Of a stretch of 64,000 nt of DNA, positions 49,390-60,193 are shown in pieces. The notes beneath the pieces are model-generated. The model saw only the letters and a program-made list of their open reading frames with translations, was not told the DNA's origin and did not search any database. A program made the translations under genes and the position numbers. How positions within the stretch are numbered: the stretch's first letter is position 1; each line of letters opens with the position of its first letter. Origin of the DNA: Periplaneta americana (Eukaryota > Arthropoda > Insecta > Blattodea > Blattidae); assembly GCF_040183065.1 (NCBI RefSeq), contig NC_091131.1, positions 8,893,501-8,957,500 on the forward strand. The letters run 5' to 3'.

Positions 49390-50245
49390 CTGTTATGTAC
49401 GAAACTTACGTTAAAATAGATTCATGCCGACAAGTGTGTAGGAAATTTTTAGAGAAATTCCCCGATATTCGACTCCAAATAGAGGTACAGTTCGAAATCT
49501 TGTCATTAGATTAAGAGAAATGAGATCGCTGAACTCTAATATTCGTAGGCCAAAACGAAGGGTTTTAACAGAAGCAAAACTTGATGATTTTGGTGCATCA
49601 TTGTGGAATCCTGGGAAACGAGAATGCGGATGCACTAGCAAAGAAGGGCAGCACTGCTGCTTACAGACCTGTTACTAAATCTACGTATTACTCTGTGAAG
49701 AGATTTATTAAATTAACATACTTAGACTTCAACAAACAAAATTTGATAACACAATCTCAGGGGAAAAAATGGAACTCTCTGCATCATAATCCATAGTTAA
49801 TTCCCGATTTACCACGAAAATCGTCTGTAGCTGCATTTAGATTGGCAACAGGCCATGATTGTTTAGCCAAATACCTGCATAGAATTGGAATATATCAGTC
49901 CCCTAACTGCCCATTGTGCAACTCAAACCAAGAAATGGATTCGGAACACCTCAAAATCTGTGCTTCAGTGGCTGGCCATGATAATATCTTCGAAAAATAT
50001 TGGAGTGCAAGAGGTCAAATGACTTTATTGTCAAACGCCTGCCATTAGAAAACAACAACAACATATTGGTGCACCACTTAAACGTCCTCCTAATAAATCT
50101 TTACGTCGTGTTGCATAAGAAGTAGGCGTATCAAAAACTTCAGCCCATACGGCTACTAAACTTTTAACATTCAAACCTTGTAGAATTACTGTAGTCCAAG
50201 AATTACGGACTCATTTATATTTGTCCCTATCAATTGAAGGGTTGA
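49390..50245 (+). pseudogene. mariner-type transposase N-terminus (DUF4817-like), split by a LINE
   Basis: 49395-49597 reads YETYVKIDSCRQVCRKFLEK FPDIR, then in another frame RRPKRRVLTEAKLDDFGA. It resumes at 50073 with GAPLKRPPNKSLRRVA, a stop, then EVGVSKTSAHTATKLLTF. This is the N-terminal HTH region of mariner-type proteins. The gap is filled by a LINE fragment. No catalytic domain follows. Confidence 0.75.
49598..50072 (+). pseudogene. LINE ORF2 C-terminus (RNase H end, Cys-rich knuckle), nested
   Basis: HHCGILGNENADALAKKGS (RNase H block), one stop near 49796, then SVAAFRLATGHDCLAKYL and a knuckle CPLCNSNQEMDSEHLKICAS. The tail is AACAACAACATA. TTGGTGCA occurs at the left junction and again right after the tail, an 8-bp TSD inside the mariner gene. 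It is related to, but distinct from, 14250-14819. Confidence 0.78.
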
Positions 50246-50659
50246 TAGCAAAAACAGGACAAGTCCAAAAATTCTAATTTTAAACATAGTAAAGTTCTCT
50301 TCACTTCATTTCAAGCGACATCTAATGATATAACAAGTTCCTACAAAGACCGGATTTGTGGCATTGAAATGAGTGTTTGAAAAAGTAGCGTTTGTGCAAA
50401 AAGCGGATTAGTCCAACGTCTTTCCATCAAAACACGGACAAGTCACAAACTTATCCGGTTCTTGTTAGAAAATATCATGGAGATGGCATTAGTTTCATCG
50501 GCATATCAGCTGTTATTGTCGGTGTTTTTGGTTAAATATTTCATCTTACAAATGATCGTCAAAATGAACCAGATCCAAAAAAAGCAAGTTATCAGAATGA
50601 GAAGAATGTTGAGGTGGCAGGAGATGACAATAGCAGTGGGTGTGATGTGTGAAAACAGC

Positions 50660-50660
<1 letters not shown>
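50246..50660. other. unassigned sequence
   Basis: The words AACAGGACAAGTCC and ACACGGACAAGTC hint at an unrecognised repeat. Confidence 0.4.
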
Positions 50661-50705
<45 letters not shown>

Positions 50706-50718
50706 TAATAATAATAGG

Positions 50719-51028
50719 AGGCCGGGTAGCTCAGTTAGTAGAGCAGCAGGCTACGGACTGGAAGGTCCAGTATTCGATCTCGGGTGGTGACGTGATTTTC
50801 CTCGTTGCCAAACTTCCAGAACGGCCCCGACGTACGCTCAGCCTCTTATAACATTGAGTACCGGGTCTTTCCCGGTGGTAAAATGCGGTTTAGAGCGTGT
50901 ACCGACCACACCACCTCATTCTAATGTCGAGGTTACGGAAAGCATGGGGCTCTTCCTCCATGCACCCCCCCCCCAAGTGTCCTCATGTAAAGGGAATACC
51001 TTTACCTATAATAATAATAATAATGATG

Positions 51029-51070
<42 letters not shown>
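50719..51070 (+). repeat. tRNA-derived SINE (family 3) with (TAA)n tail
   Basis: Head GCCGGGTAGCTCAGTTAGTA, CTACGGACTGGAAGGTCC and B-box-like AGTATTCGATCTCGG; body with CTTTCCCGGTGGTAAAATGC; tail (TAA)n at 51009-51070. An (AAT)n run (50660-50715) precedes it. Confidence 0.82.
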
Positions 51071-51072
<2 letters not shown>

Positions 51073-51232
51073 ATTTTTTTGATTGAGCATAGTTTATTTT
51101 ATTAGAATAATTATTCTTCGGTACTTGATATACCTGATGTGCCAAGAATTCAAAGACTGAAGGACACAAATTTAGAAAATGAAAAATATAAACATAACGA
51201 TTTTCTTGTTCAGGAAATCATTCCAACATTAA

Positions 51233-51420
51233 GGGTGCTATTCATAGACATTTCACTAGTCCGCGCTACGAGCGTGCTAAACTAGCCCCGGCTATGGACT
51301 GGTTGCTTTACGGGATTCATGTCACATCATATTGCTAACACTGGTTTATGAATACGAAAAACGTTAGTTCGCTGATCATCCACCGGAAGCCCGCGCTAAG
51401 AATGTCTATGAATACGGCCC
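51233..51420. mobile_element. Harbinger-type MITE, TSD TAA, copy 1
   Basis: GGGTGCTATTCATAGACATT and, inverted, GGGCCGTATTCATAGACATT; TAA at 51230-51232 and 51421-51423. 188 bp. The 3-bp TAA TSD and GGG start suit PIF/Harbinger. Confidence 0.85.
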
Positions 51421-51602
51421 TAAGTTTTTAATTTAATAAATCACCTATAAAGTATTTATTTGCATGTTGAAACAGCTGACAATATGAATGAAACATGATT
51501 TCATATATATTATTTTAATGTACCGAAGTACATATGATATTTCCATGCAGATATTCTGCGTCATCATACGATGAAAGAGTAATGGAACGGAGAAAAATTC
51601 TC

Positions 51603-51672
51603 TCCGGCGCCGGGATTTGATCCCGGGTTTTCAGCTCTACGTGCTGATGCTTTATCCACTAAGCCACACCGG
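51603..51672 (-). repeat. tRNA-like sequence, SINE head
   Basis: Same cloverleaf as 23009-23078, loop ACGTAGA, B box GGATCAAATCCCGG-like variant; acceptor CCGGTGT. Confidence 0.72.
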
Positions 51673-52008
51673 ATACAACTCCGACGCCGGTTAGAATCGT
51701 CTCAGATTAAGCTCCAACTCTTGGGTTCCCTCTAGTGGCCGCCCTCTGCACTACGTCATAGATGTCTATGAACGCAGGACCGAAGTCCACACATGTGCTG
51801 AGGTGCACTCGATATGAGTGACTAGTTGGCCCGGATCCGACGGGATAAGCGCCGTCTTAAATCACGAAGTGATTTACGCGTATCATTTAAATAATATATA
51901 TGATATATGTGATTTAAGACAGCGCTTATTCCGTCGGATCCCGGCCAACTAGTCACTCATATCGAGTGCACCTCAGCACATGTGTGGACTTCGGTCCTGC
52001 GTTCATAG

Positions 52009-54250
52009 CGTTGCTTACGAGATTATACAAGCTGGCGCATAGAGCTTGAAAAACGAGTCTGAAGTGGTTCCCTCGTAATGCCAATTCCGCCGCTCGGAGC
52101 GCTGTTCTGCCCTATATATTCATAGCAGAACACTTAAAAGACATTGACATTTGGGACATTTAAAGGACTCACCATTGCTTATTAAATGCTGCGTACAATA
52201 TTTTATGGACAATAGACGTAATTTCCAAACTTCTACTCCTCAATTATATTACAATAAAAGGCTGTCATTCTTGATATTAAAACATATTACATATAAACTG
52301 AGGGACTGTCTGCTCTGTACTTCAGTTCATACACCAAACATTTCCGGAAATAAATTAACTTGACATCTTACATATACGCACTATAGCCCACCCTTTTCAC
52401 CTAATATTATTAATATTGTTATTAAATAAGATATTGCAACTAATTAAGGTACTGCATTATCTTTAATTTCCTTGAATTCATAATTACGCATTTGCAAGAA
52501 GGCCTAACTTTTCCCTCTCTTTAAAAAAAAAAAAATACGGACGTCACAATAACTGAGAAGTATAATTATTGCGCGATTTTTTCTTGCAGTGGTGAAAACA
52601 TTTCTATAGGCCTACTGATTAATCTATTGAGCATAGTAATAGTAAACGCTGTAGTATTTTAGTGCGTGTACGCCTACTTAGCTCTTGTAAAACGAAATTT
52701 TCACTTTCACTTTCAACGGAACACTCACTTATATTCAGTTCTTGTATCTTGCAGTAAATTATCCATTTGTGATCATCTTTCCAATATAACCTCCCATTGA
52801 AACGACCACTTAAAATCATGAGCTAGAATTTATTATTTTAAAAACATTTCCACGTACATACTGTTATAATTGTTATGAACCACAATACAAAAGACAACAC
52901 TGTGAAATTGGATTAATTTACCAAGATCAACATCAATACCGGTAGTATAAAATCACATATAGGCCTAGGCTATATTATTTCATTACTTTATGGTATTAAT
53001 TAGAAGAATTAATTTTGAAGAGTTTACAAATATGCTGAAATAATTTATGACACCTCTTATAGAAATGTAAAAATATGTATGTACATTTTGAAACAATGGG
53101 TATAGCACCACTTGAAAATGTTGAGCATTTTAACAGTAACTTGTAAATTGTTCCATCACGTTGTCTATAGTGTTCATTTATTGTAGCACTTTTAGAACGA
53201 ACGTGGTTCACATACATAAGAAGAAATGACGGTGGAATGAGTCGAACACATACAGTTTTCTTTAATTTTTAGCAAATGATGAAGTTGAATAGCCTATATA
53301 TTGTTACTTCATATCATAACATAAGTAGAGTTGCCACCATAGATGTAACACCTGAAATGAATATTATAAAATAAATTAATGTATTGATAATGATACAAGA
53401 ATAAAAAGAAATTAGGCTAGACATGACCTCACAAAATTACAAACACATGGTAAAACAAAAACAAAAAAAAAACTTTACGTATCCGTATATAATAAAACTA
53501 GATATTCCAGATATAATTTGTTTCACACGATAACCACCTCAGCCTATTTCGGCAGCAGCCATTATTAGTTACAGTTTGAGGTGCATTACCCAATCTCATA
53601 CTAACCTTGTTAAGTTCTCTAACCTAATTCACTGAAAATTACGTAACAATACACAGGTCTAAAATACAGACAAATACACATTAATTACCTAATAAGTACA
53701 GCATGAAGATAATTCATTACTTTTGTCGGTATTTTCTAAAAGAGAAAGGGAAAACAGTAACAACATTATCTTCAATGTTTACATCACGTCGTTCACATTT
53801 TCATTAGGCCTATATCAGTAATGCTTGGTAAGTGAAACAATGCATGAAATTATTTTACATTTCGGGTCACATCATTCGAGAGTCGGAAAATGCAATTCGC
53901 CACTTTTAACATAGCATTGCTTGTTATATGAGAGAACTTTGACATTTACCTTAACCTATAAAGATACGACCTGTTGGTACCGAGTTCTTCACATAGACAA
54001 TTTTCAAATATAACTTAGCTGAACAAACTTCAAATAACACTGTAATATGCTTGGCATATTTATAATATTCGTACTCAATCAGTAATACACAATTAATCGA
54101 ACTATTTTCACGACGCACAATGCTTTGTAATGGTACTATTCATCATTTCATAGGGCAGAGAGGCGAACCTAGCGGCAGAAATTGTCATGACTCACAGAGA
54201 CCTACTCTCGATCGTGCTATGCGCCAGCTTGTGTAATCCCGTAAGCAACG
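52009..54250. mobile_element. 2.24-kb TIR element with 8-bp TSD GTTCATAG
   Basis: 34-bp ends: CGTTGCTTACGAGATTATAC... and, inverted, CGTTGCTTACGGGATTACAC..., both continuing to AAGCTGGCGCATAG. Weaker similarity (CCGCTCGGAGCG / CCGCTAGGTTCG, CTGCCCTATA) extends them to ~125 bp. GTTCATAG is duplicated at 52001-52008 and 54251-54258. An 8-bp TSD fits hAT or P; the CG start is shared with the P-type element at 57203. No transposase motif was found in the interior frames (52151-52363 plus, 52619-52819 and 52996-53217 minus). Confidence 0.88.
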
Positions 54251-54351
54251 GTTCATAGACATCTATGACGTAATGCAGAGGGCGGCCACTAGAGGGAACC
54301 CAAGAGTTGGAGCTTAATCTGAGACGATTCTAACCGGCGTCGGAGTTGTAT

Positions 54352-54421
54352 CCGGTGTGGCTTAGTGGATAAAGCATCAGCACGTAGAGCTGAAAACCCG
54401 GGTTCAAATCCCGGCGCCGGA
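54352..54421 (+). repeat. tRNA-like sequence, SINE head
   Basis: Same cloverleaf on the plus strand (GCTTAGTGGATAAAGC, GGGTTCAAATCCCGG), followed by GAGAGAATTTTTCTCCG. Confidence 0.72.
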
Positions 54422-54469
54422 GAGAATTTTTCTCCGTTCCATTACTCTTTTATCGTATGATTTCATATA

Positions 54470-54965
54470 CTTTTTCTCAATTAATGTGTGTACATATACA
54501 ATTTTCTGTAAAAAGTGAATATATCCAAATGTTTTTTTCCCAAGAAACCATAGAAAAGAGAACAGTGAAACTTTTCACCAAAGTTGGTAGGTATGAGATA
54601 CTTATACAAAATACGTCAGATTATTTTATTGTATGAGAAACGTGAGGGACAGTTTTTTTTTTTCGTTTTCTGAAAATTAATATTTTGGATTTAGCCGGTT
54701 TTTGCTATCAACCCTTAAATTGGTATCAGAACACAGCACTCTTGGGCGCTTTTCTTCCAGAATTAATATTCCTGGAACTCGCCTGGCAGATTCGAATAAA
54801 ATAATCATTTAGAATAACTAGTTCAAAATGTGCCTGTTATTTCAGCAATACATCCAGTGGTCAACCGATGATCTTCCATGAATAAATCAATCACACTATC
54901 AACATTTTCTTGAGCGCAAGTCTGTTGACTGACTACACCCTTTGCGCGTTCGCATAATGTTTATT
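54470..54965. other. unassigned sequence
   Basis: No element ends or frames of note. Confidence 0.4.
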
Positions 54966-55650
54966 TTTTATTTTATTGGGTTATTTTACGACGCTCTCTG
55001 AGAGAGGAACATTGGTTAAAGGTGTTTAAGAATAAGGTGCTTAGGAAAATATTTGGGGCTAAGCGGGATGAAGCTACAGGACAATGAAGAAAGTTACACA
55101 ACACAGAACTGCACGCATTGTATTCTTCACCTGACATAATTAGGAACATTAAAATCCAGACGTTTGAGATGGGCAGGGCATGTAGCACGTATGGGCGAAT
55201 CCAGAAATGCATATAGAGTGTTAGTTGGGAAACCGGAGGGAAAAAGACCTTTAGGGAGGCCGAGTCGTAGATGGGAGGATAATATTAAAATGGATTTGAG
55301 GGAGGTAGGGTGTGATGATAGAGACTGGATTAATCTTGCACAGGATAGGGACCAATGGCGGGCTTATGTGAGGGCGGCAGTGAACCTTCGGGTTCCTTAA
55401 AAGCCATTTGTAAGTAAGTAAGTATATCAACATCTAGGTTATGTAGCGTCTGAATGATATGAAGGTGATAATGCCGCTGAAACGAGTCCGGGGTCCAGCA
55501 CCGAAAGTTACCAAGCATTTGCTCGTATTGGGTTGAGGGAAAACCCCTGAAAAAACGTCAACCAGGTAACTTGCCCCGACCGGGATTCGAACCCGGGCCA
55601 CCTGGTTTCGCGGTCAAACGCGCTGACCGTTACTCCATAGCTGTGGAGCG
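54966..55650 (-). repeat. SINE family 1 split by a LINE
   Basis: 3' end at 54966-54995 (ATTGGGTTATTTTACGACGC) and the rest at 55424-55650 (ATCAACATCTAGGTTATG through GGTTTCGCGGTCAAACGC to the head). The interrupted piece is the LINE at 54996-55423. Confidence 0.85.
54996..55423 (+). pseudogene. LINE 3' end, nested in the SINE
   Basis: Same family as 7909-8656. Begins in LREEHWLKVF, one frameshift near 55148, then RWAGHVARMGESRNAYRVLV and GKRPLGRPSRRWEDNI to NLRVP, with a tail (GTAA)n. About 430 bp, 5'-truncated. Confidence 0.88.
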
Positions 55651-55688
55651 CATAATGTTCTTCTTCACCACTTGAGATGAAAGCTACC

Positions 55689-55937
55689 GGCGCGGCGCAG
55701 CTCAGGTGGTAACCAGCGCTTGCCTACTGATCCAGAGCTTCGCTCGGACGTGGGTTCGAGTCCCATTCGTACTGATTACCAGGATGATTTTTCTCTGAGA
55801 TTTCTTTCAGCTGTAAGGCGAACGTCTGGCGGGTTCTAGGCTTCGTCTCGCCAAATACCATCCCGATATCACCAATGTCATCGACTCTAAGCAACGTAGT
55901 AGTTGATACAGTGTCGTAAAATAACAAACTGAATTAA
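55689..55937 (+). repeat. tRNA-derived SINE (family 4)
   Basis: Head GGCGCAGCTCAGGTGGTAAC, B-box-like GGGTTCGAGTCCC, body GGCGAACGTCTGGCGGGTTC, end GTCGTAAAATAACAAAC, a 3' end like that of family 1. Confidence 0.8.
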
Positions 55938-56011
55938 AACCAGTTGATATGAAGGGACATCAACTCGCAGCACATCCATAATATATTTGATGTACTTCTT
56001 TGGACGTTAAA

Positions 56012-56147
56012 TCTACGAGCAAATGCTGGGTAACTTTCGGTGATGGACCCCGGACTCATTTCACCGGCATTATCACGTTCATACCATTCAGACGCTAAAT
56101 AACCTAGATGTTGATGCAGCGTCGTAAAATAACCCACTAAAATAAAA
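56012..56147 (+). repeat. SINE family 1, 5'-truncated
   Basis: GAGCAAATGCTGGGTAACTT through CCGGCATTATCACG to CGTCGTAAAATAACCC and an A-rich end; no tRNA-like head. Confidence 0.88.
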
Positions 56148-56719
56148 AAAAATTAACGTTAAACCTTTTTCCTGCAAGTATTTGAGTATACATGAAACTA
56201 TTTTTTTTTATTTCTGAAATACGCCATCCAGTTACTTTTTTTGATTCGAAAATCTCCTAAGCTGAAGGTGATACATCTTTAAAATTCTACATACACAGTC
56301 GAAGATTGAATAAACAAATTTCCGTTTCTATGGTAACATCATGCCAAACCAGCTCAAGGCTTCTATACACTCAATAGGTTATCTCATTTTTCATTAGCCA
56401 ATCAAATGGTTAATTACCTCATGACGCCCGAAGAGTCCACTCTCATTGGTCCTTTATTTTAAAATTGATAGCGACATCAGTGTACATTATAAACATAATC
56501 GCCTCAAATAAAAACATTACAATGGATATAAATCAATTGTGTACTTATCATGGCATAATATAAATACGTTGAAAGTGTTTATATAGTTATATGAAAACTG
56601 TAATTACACTTGTCACTGCATTATTTTTCTGTATTTCTTAACAATTCTTCTGCTCTCAGTGTCTGCCGTCCGTTTTCGTCTGCTAGTTTCCAGTCTTGTG
56701 TTTATAAAAATTCTAACAT
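56148..56719. other. unassigned sequence
   Basis: No gene or element ends recognised. Confidence 0.4.
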
Positions 56720-56722
56720 TAA

Positions 56723-56900
56723 GGGTGCTATTCATAGACATTTCGCAGCACGCGCTACGAGCGTACTAAGCTAGCCCCGGCTATCCACTGGTTACTAGTA
56801 CAGAATTCAAATCATATCCTATCGCTAACACTGGTTTATGAATAAGAAAAACGCTGATAATCCACCGAAAGCCCGCGCTAAAAATGTATATGAATACGAT
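56723..56900. mobile_element. Harbinger-type MITE, copy 2
   Basis: Same family as 51233-51420: GGGTGCTATTCATAGACATT start, CTAGCCCCGGCTATCC inside, degraded right end ATGTATATGAATACG; TAA on both sides. Confidence 0.8.
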
Positions 56901-57366
56901 TAATACAGTGAAACATGTTCAAATCGGAACCTGAATAATTGGAAATCCTGTCTATTTCGGAACAATTTATTGGTCCCGGCGAAATTCGTATGTATTATGT
57001 GTAATTTTTCCTGAATAAAATGGAAACTGTCCAACGCGGAAACGGAAACTGCCTGCTACTGTTCAAAACGGAAATAATATTTTGGACACACCATATTTTG
57101 TAACTATATTTTGAAACAGCGTATGATTTCAAGGAATATACGAAATATGTAGGTCAGTAAGATAAAAACAAGTTTTCTTTGCAAAATTTTAGAGGGTGTG
57201 AGCGTGGTGGGAATATAATGGTGTAGCAGACGGTCGACTCAAACTCGTTTTCTACTGCGCATGTCGTCACTTGGGAAGCAGCAGCGGCACGCTAATTCGC
57301 GCCGCAGTGCTCGAGGAACAGAACAAACAGCTGTTGTGTGTACGTGCACGGTGTTAATTCTTTGTT

Positions 57367-57409
<43 letters not shown>

Positions 57410-57460
57410 GAATGTTATTCTTGTATCAGTAATGCTATTAATGTGACACATGCTATTAGT

Positions 57461-57606
57461 ATGCCTGGATGTGCAGTATCTGGTTGTTTGAGTTACAATC
57501 GAAAAACAAAAGGAACTGACGTAAAATATTATAGGTTTCCGAAGAATGAAGACTTGGCACGACAATGGTTGCATGCTTGTACAAGGGAGGATGAAGTCAA
57601 TTTACA
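57461..57606 (+). CDS. THAP-domain protein, exon 1 (P-type transposase N-terminus)
   Basis: From ATG 57461: MPGCAVSGCLSYNRKT, VKYYRFPKNEDLARQWLHAC, TREDEVNLQHD. C4-x4-C9 and the FP and W positions are those of the C2CH THAP zinc finger. Frame and phase fit a donor at GATGT|GTTTTC (exon end 57606) joining exon 2 at 57747; this donor is weak and inferred from phase. Reading on past it gives a stop at 57680 without motif. It should bind the element ends in the nucleus if made. Confidence 0.7.
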
Positions 57607-57746
57607 GCACGATGTGTTTTCTCGCATGTTACTAAATTTTGTTTGCTTCGCAACTGATTTGCAAAATATATTTTCATGTTAAACTTATTGTTTGACTTAT
57701 TCCATAGATTTCTTTGAGGGAAAAGAAAGGGGGTCAAAATCTTAAG

Positions 57747-58073
57747 ACTTAATGTTGTTTCATCTCGAATATGTTCACTTCATTTTGAGGAGTCAAGTTA
57801 CGAAGTACCTTTAAAGCAGACTCTCCTAAATTATGAACCAAAAAGCAGTCGTAATCTGAAAGTAGACGCTGTACCCACAAAAGCTCTGGAGCAGTCTTGC
57901 TTGAAACGAAAATCAACAGATAATCTGAGATTGGACAGATGTGAAAAACGGAGAAGGAGGAAAGAAATTCATGACATCATTGCCAATAGTTCATGTACTC
58001 TTCAGGCCACTTCCAAAACCTATTCAGACGAACGTGTATCAGAGGATAGTGCATTAGACCTAAATAACGAAAC
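57747..58073 (+). CDS. THAP-domain protein, exon 2
   Basis: After acceptor ATCTTAAG (57746) the frame is open for 109 codons: SSRICSLHFEESSYEVPLKQ completes the zinc ligands (C-x2-H), NLKVDAVPT is the C-terminal AVP motif of THAP domains, then a basic patch (DRCEKRRRRKE). It ends at a strong donor AAC|GTGAGT (58074). The next exon would lie beyond the piggyBac-like insertion and was not found. Lack of an ATG hides it from simple ORF searches. Confidence 0.7.
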
Positions 58074-58374
58074 GTGAGTAATTACAGCGTGATAATAACT
58101 ATTAACTGGTATGTTCCTGTGTATCATATTGTTAAAATTTTTCACATATGAGTCGCTCCGCAGAAGGGAATAATTTTCTCATAGTTCTTCAAAACTTTCT
58201 AAGCTAAAAGGACTTAACTACATGTCTCATAAAATGTTAAAGCTGTGGTATCTTTTAACATCTTCCAGACAGAAAAGGTTTCAGTAAATGGAAGGATTCA
58301 ATTGTCTCGAATGTCAATAGAGGAGCAAAAAAGGCGTCAATCAATGGGCATAAAATAATTATTTTCTCGCTTAA

Positions 58375-59197
58375 CCCTAGCATTATCACGATTGGGAAAA
58401 AATTGCCCACCCTTTCTATTTTCTAAATTCTTTTGAATTAATGAAATCTGACAGCTTTCACCTTTACTCTATTTGTCTCTAACATGATAAAGTATGCACA
58501 CTTGTGTACTGTTTTAGATTTAAAATATAGCAGACTAATAATTTGAAGTATTTGTTAGTGGACAGATTTTACCCACCCTTGGCATTTCATATGACCTACA
58601 CTTTTAAACATTTTCTAGTTTGAATTCTGTGATTTTTGTCCATTGTTGTAACTGTTTGTAATGCCGTTAAAGTCGTTTACTATTTCAATCCTCCACTTTA
58701 CCATTTACTTGCAGTGTAGAAACTTGAGTTGGTAAATTTGTTCTTTCTTTATTGGTATTTATTCAAATCTAGTTGTATTCAGGGATACAGAACATAGACA
58801 TGAGTTGTTTTGTGGATAATAGCAGCCTTAATGTTTTGTGTGAAAGTGATATTATAGTGTTATTGGAAATTGATTTACCGGCGGAGTTGAAGAAAGAAAG
58901 TGGTAGTGAGGAAGATAATACAGAAGTGGTTGGTGAGGGTGAATCAAGGTCTATTTCAAGTACTAGCTGCTAACAAGAAAGCCGTTCACATTACGAAAAT
59001 TAATGTCAGATGTGGAAATTGTGGACTTAATTTGTGTAAAAAATATTCAGATATTAAAATTGTGTGCAGGAGCATTTTACTAAAAGAAATAGGCAGAATC
59101 ACTGGAATGAAAAACTGGTGTGTTTTTTTAAGTAATGTAAAAATGTTGACGATGAAACTTTATTGAACGTATTTGAGGAGCTCGGAATCAAAACGCG
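58375..59197 (+). mobile_element. piggyBac-like deletion derivative
   Basis: Starts TTAACCCTAGCATTATC: TTAA then CCCTAG, the classic piggyBac start. A frame 58773-58973 has an acidic N-terminal-type stretch (ELKKESGSEEDNTEVVGEGE). A second frame, 58900-59166, has the C-terminal Cys-rich block VRCGNCGLNLCKKYSDIK expected at piggyBac transposase ends. The catalytic core is deleted. The right end is uncertain; TTAA at 59198 is the nearest candidate but no CTAGGG precedes it. Confidence 0.55.
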
Positions 59198-59201
59198 TTA
59201 A

Positions 59202-60159
59202 CTCCACATTTTATCGAGAATGTTTTTTTTTAAGGGAGACTTCATCATGCTACACTTGACATTTGTTGCAATTCACATTTTCAGCCTCTTTAAAGCCAGC
59301 CTGAAATCGAAGGTTTGATTCAGAACGTATTCTGTATAGATCCTTCCTGGGTTTGCTTCCCTTCATGGTCTTACATGCAATTACGTAGACATTGAAAAGC
59401 TGAAAAGTACCATAAACATTATATTGAAGAAACATTTCTGTAGTTTTTTTTACGTATTTTCCCATAATGGAGAAGGGATATAAGACTTCATTCTGACGCT
59501 GACCTGACAGTCAACCCACAACATAACGTTATTGTACTCTATTACGCCCTTCAGTTTCAACACTGTTTATTCCCCTTCATTGTTACCCTTTTTTCCTTTA
59601 TGCTCACCATGTGAATGTTGTGCTTCGTAGACAGACCTTTTCTGTCATGTCACTTTACTGCCAATAACTCTTACAAGACCTCGATTCTGATTCCCTTTCT
59701 TAAACTTTGTTCATTCCACTTGGAATGCAGGACAGAACTTCAATGCACTTTTATTCAAACAGTTAGAATTCTGGAAAACCTTTCGCGTATATTTAGAGGA
59801 AAATAACTCCTCTTCTTCACGAAAGATCGTTTTACAACATATAACAACCCTCTAAATAGACAGCTTGAAGAAACTGCATTTGACAGTTTGAATGAAAACT
59901 GTCAACAAAAGTCGCAGGGTCACAAAGACGTCATGTCTAGACGGCTATGCTTTGGGAGCGCATCACGTTCCTGACAAGACGTTAGTAGGGAAGGGATTAG
60001 TTAATACAGCTTCTTGGTATTCATATCAATTAACCTACTCCACTTCCAAAACCTTACGGACTTGAGCTGAGCTAAGCTAGCAAGCTGCGAGTGAGTCTGC
60101 AGTGCTTCCCGCGTGACGTCATCACGTAATAGGAGGACGGGCGAGGCTGCGCACTGCTT
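59202..60159. other. 3' interior of the P-type element
   Basis: A 71-codon minus frame (59250-59465) with no motif. Nothing resembling a P catalytic domain seen. Confidence 0.45.
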
Positions 60160-60193
60160 CACCATTATATTCCCACCACGGGTGTGAGGGTGT

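Larger units (their letters stand above)
51508..54456. repeat. tRNA-Tyr-like foldback retro-repeat, 13-bp TSD, split by a TIR element
   Basis: ATGATTTCATATA flanks it at 51495-51507 and 54457-54469. Minus arm 51508-51850 and plus arm (51905-52008 plus 54251-54456) are mirror images around a centre rich in ATTTAAATAATATATATGAT. Each arm has one tRNA-like head (51603-51672 minus, 54352-54421 plus). The plus arm is interrupted by the element at 52009-54250. Confidence 0.87.
57203..60180 (+). mobile_element. P-superfamily element with THAP exons, TSD GGTGTGAG
   Basis: Perfect 21-bp TIRs beginning CGTGGTGGGAATATAATG at 57203-57223 and 60160-60180; GGTGTGAG at 57195-57202 and 60181-60188. Inside, two exons encode a THAP zinc finger, the DNA-binding domain of P-element transposases; 8-bp TSDs are also P-like. 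No catalytic region was recognised in 59200-60159, so it is non-autonomous. An (AT)n run lies at 57369-57403; a piggyBac-like piece is nested in its second intron. Confidence 0.85.

Noticed and set aside
57239..57574. Minus-strand 111-codon frame overlapping the THAP exon
   Set aside because: Antisense shadow passing through the (AT)n run; the plus strand carries the conserved zinc-finger residues.
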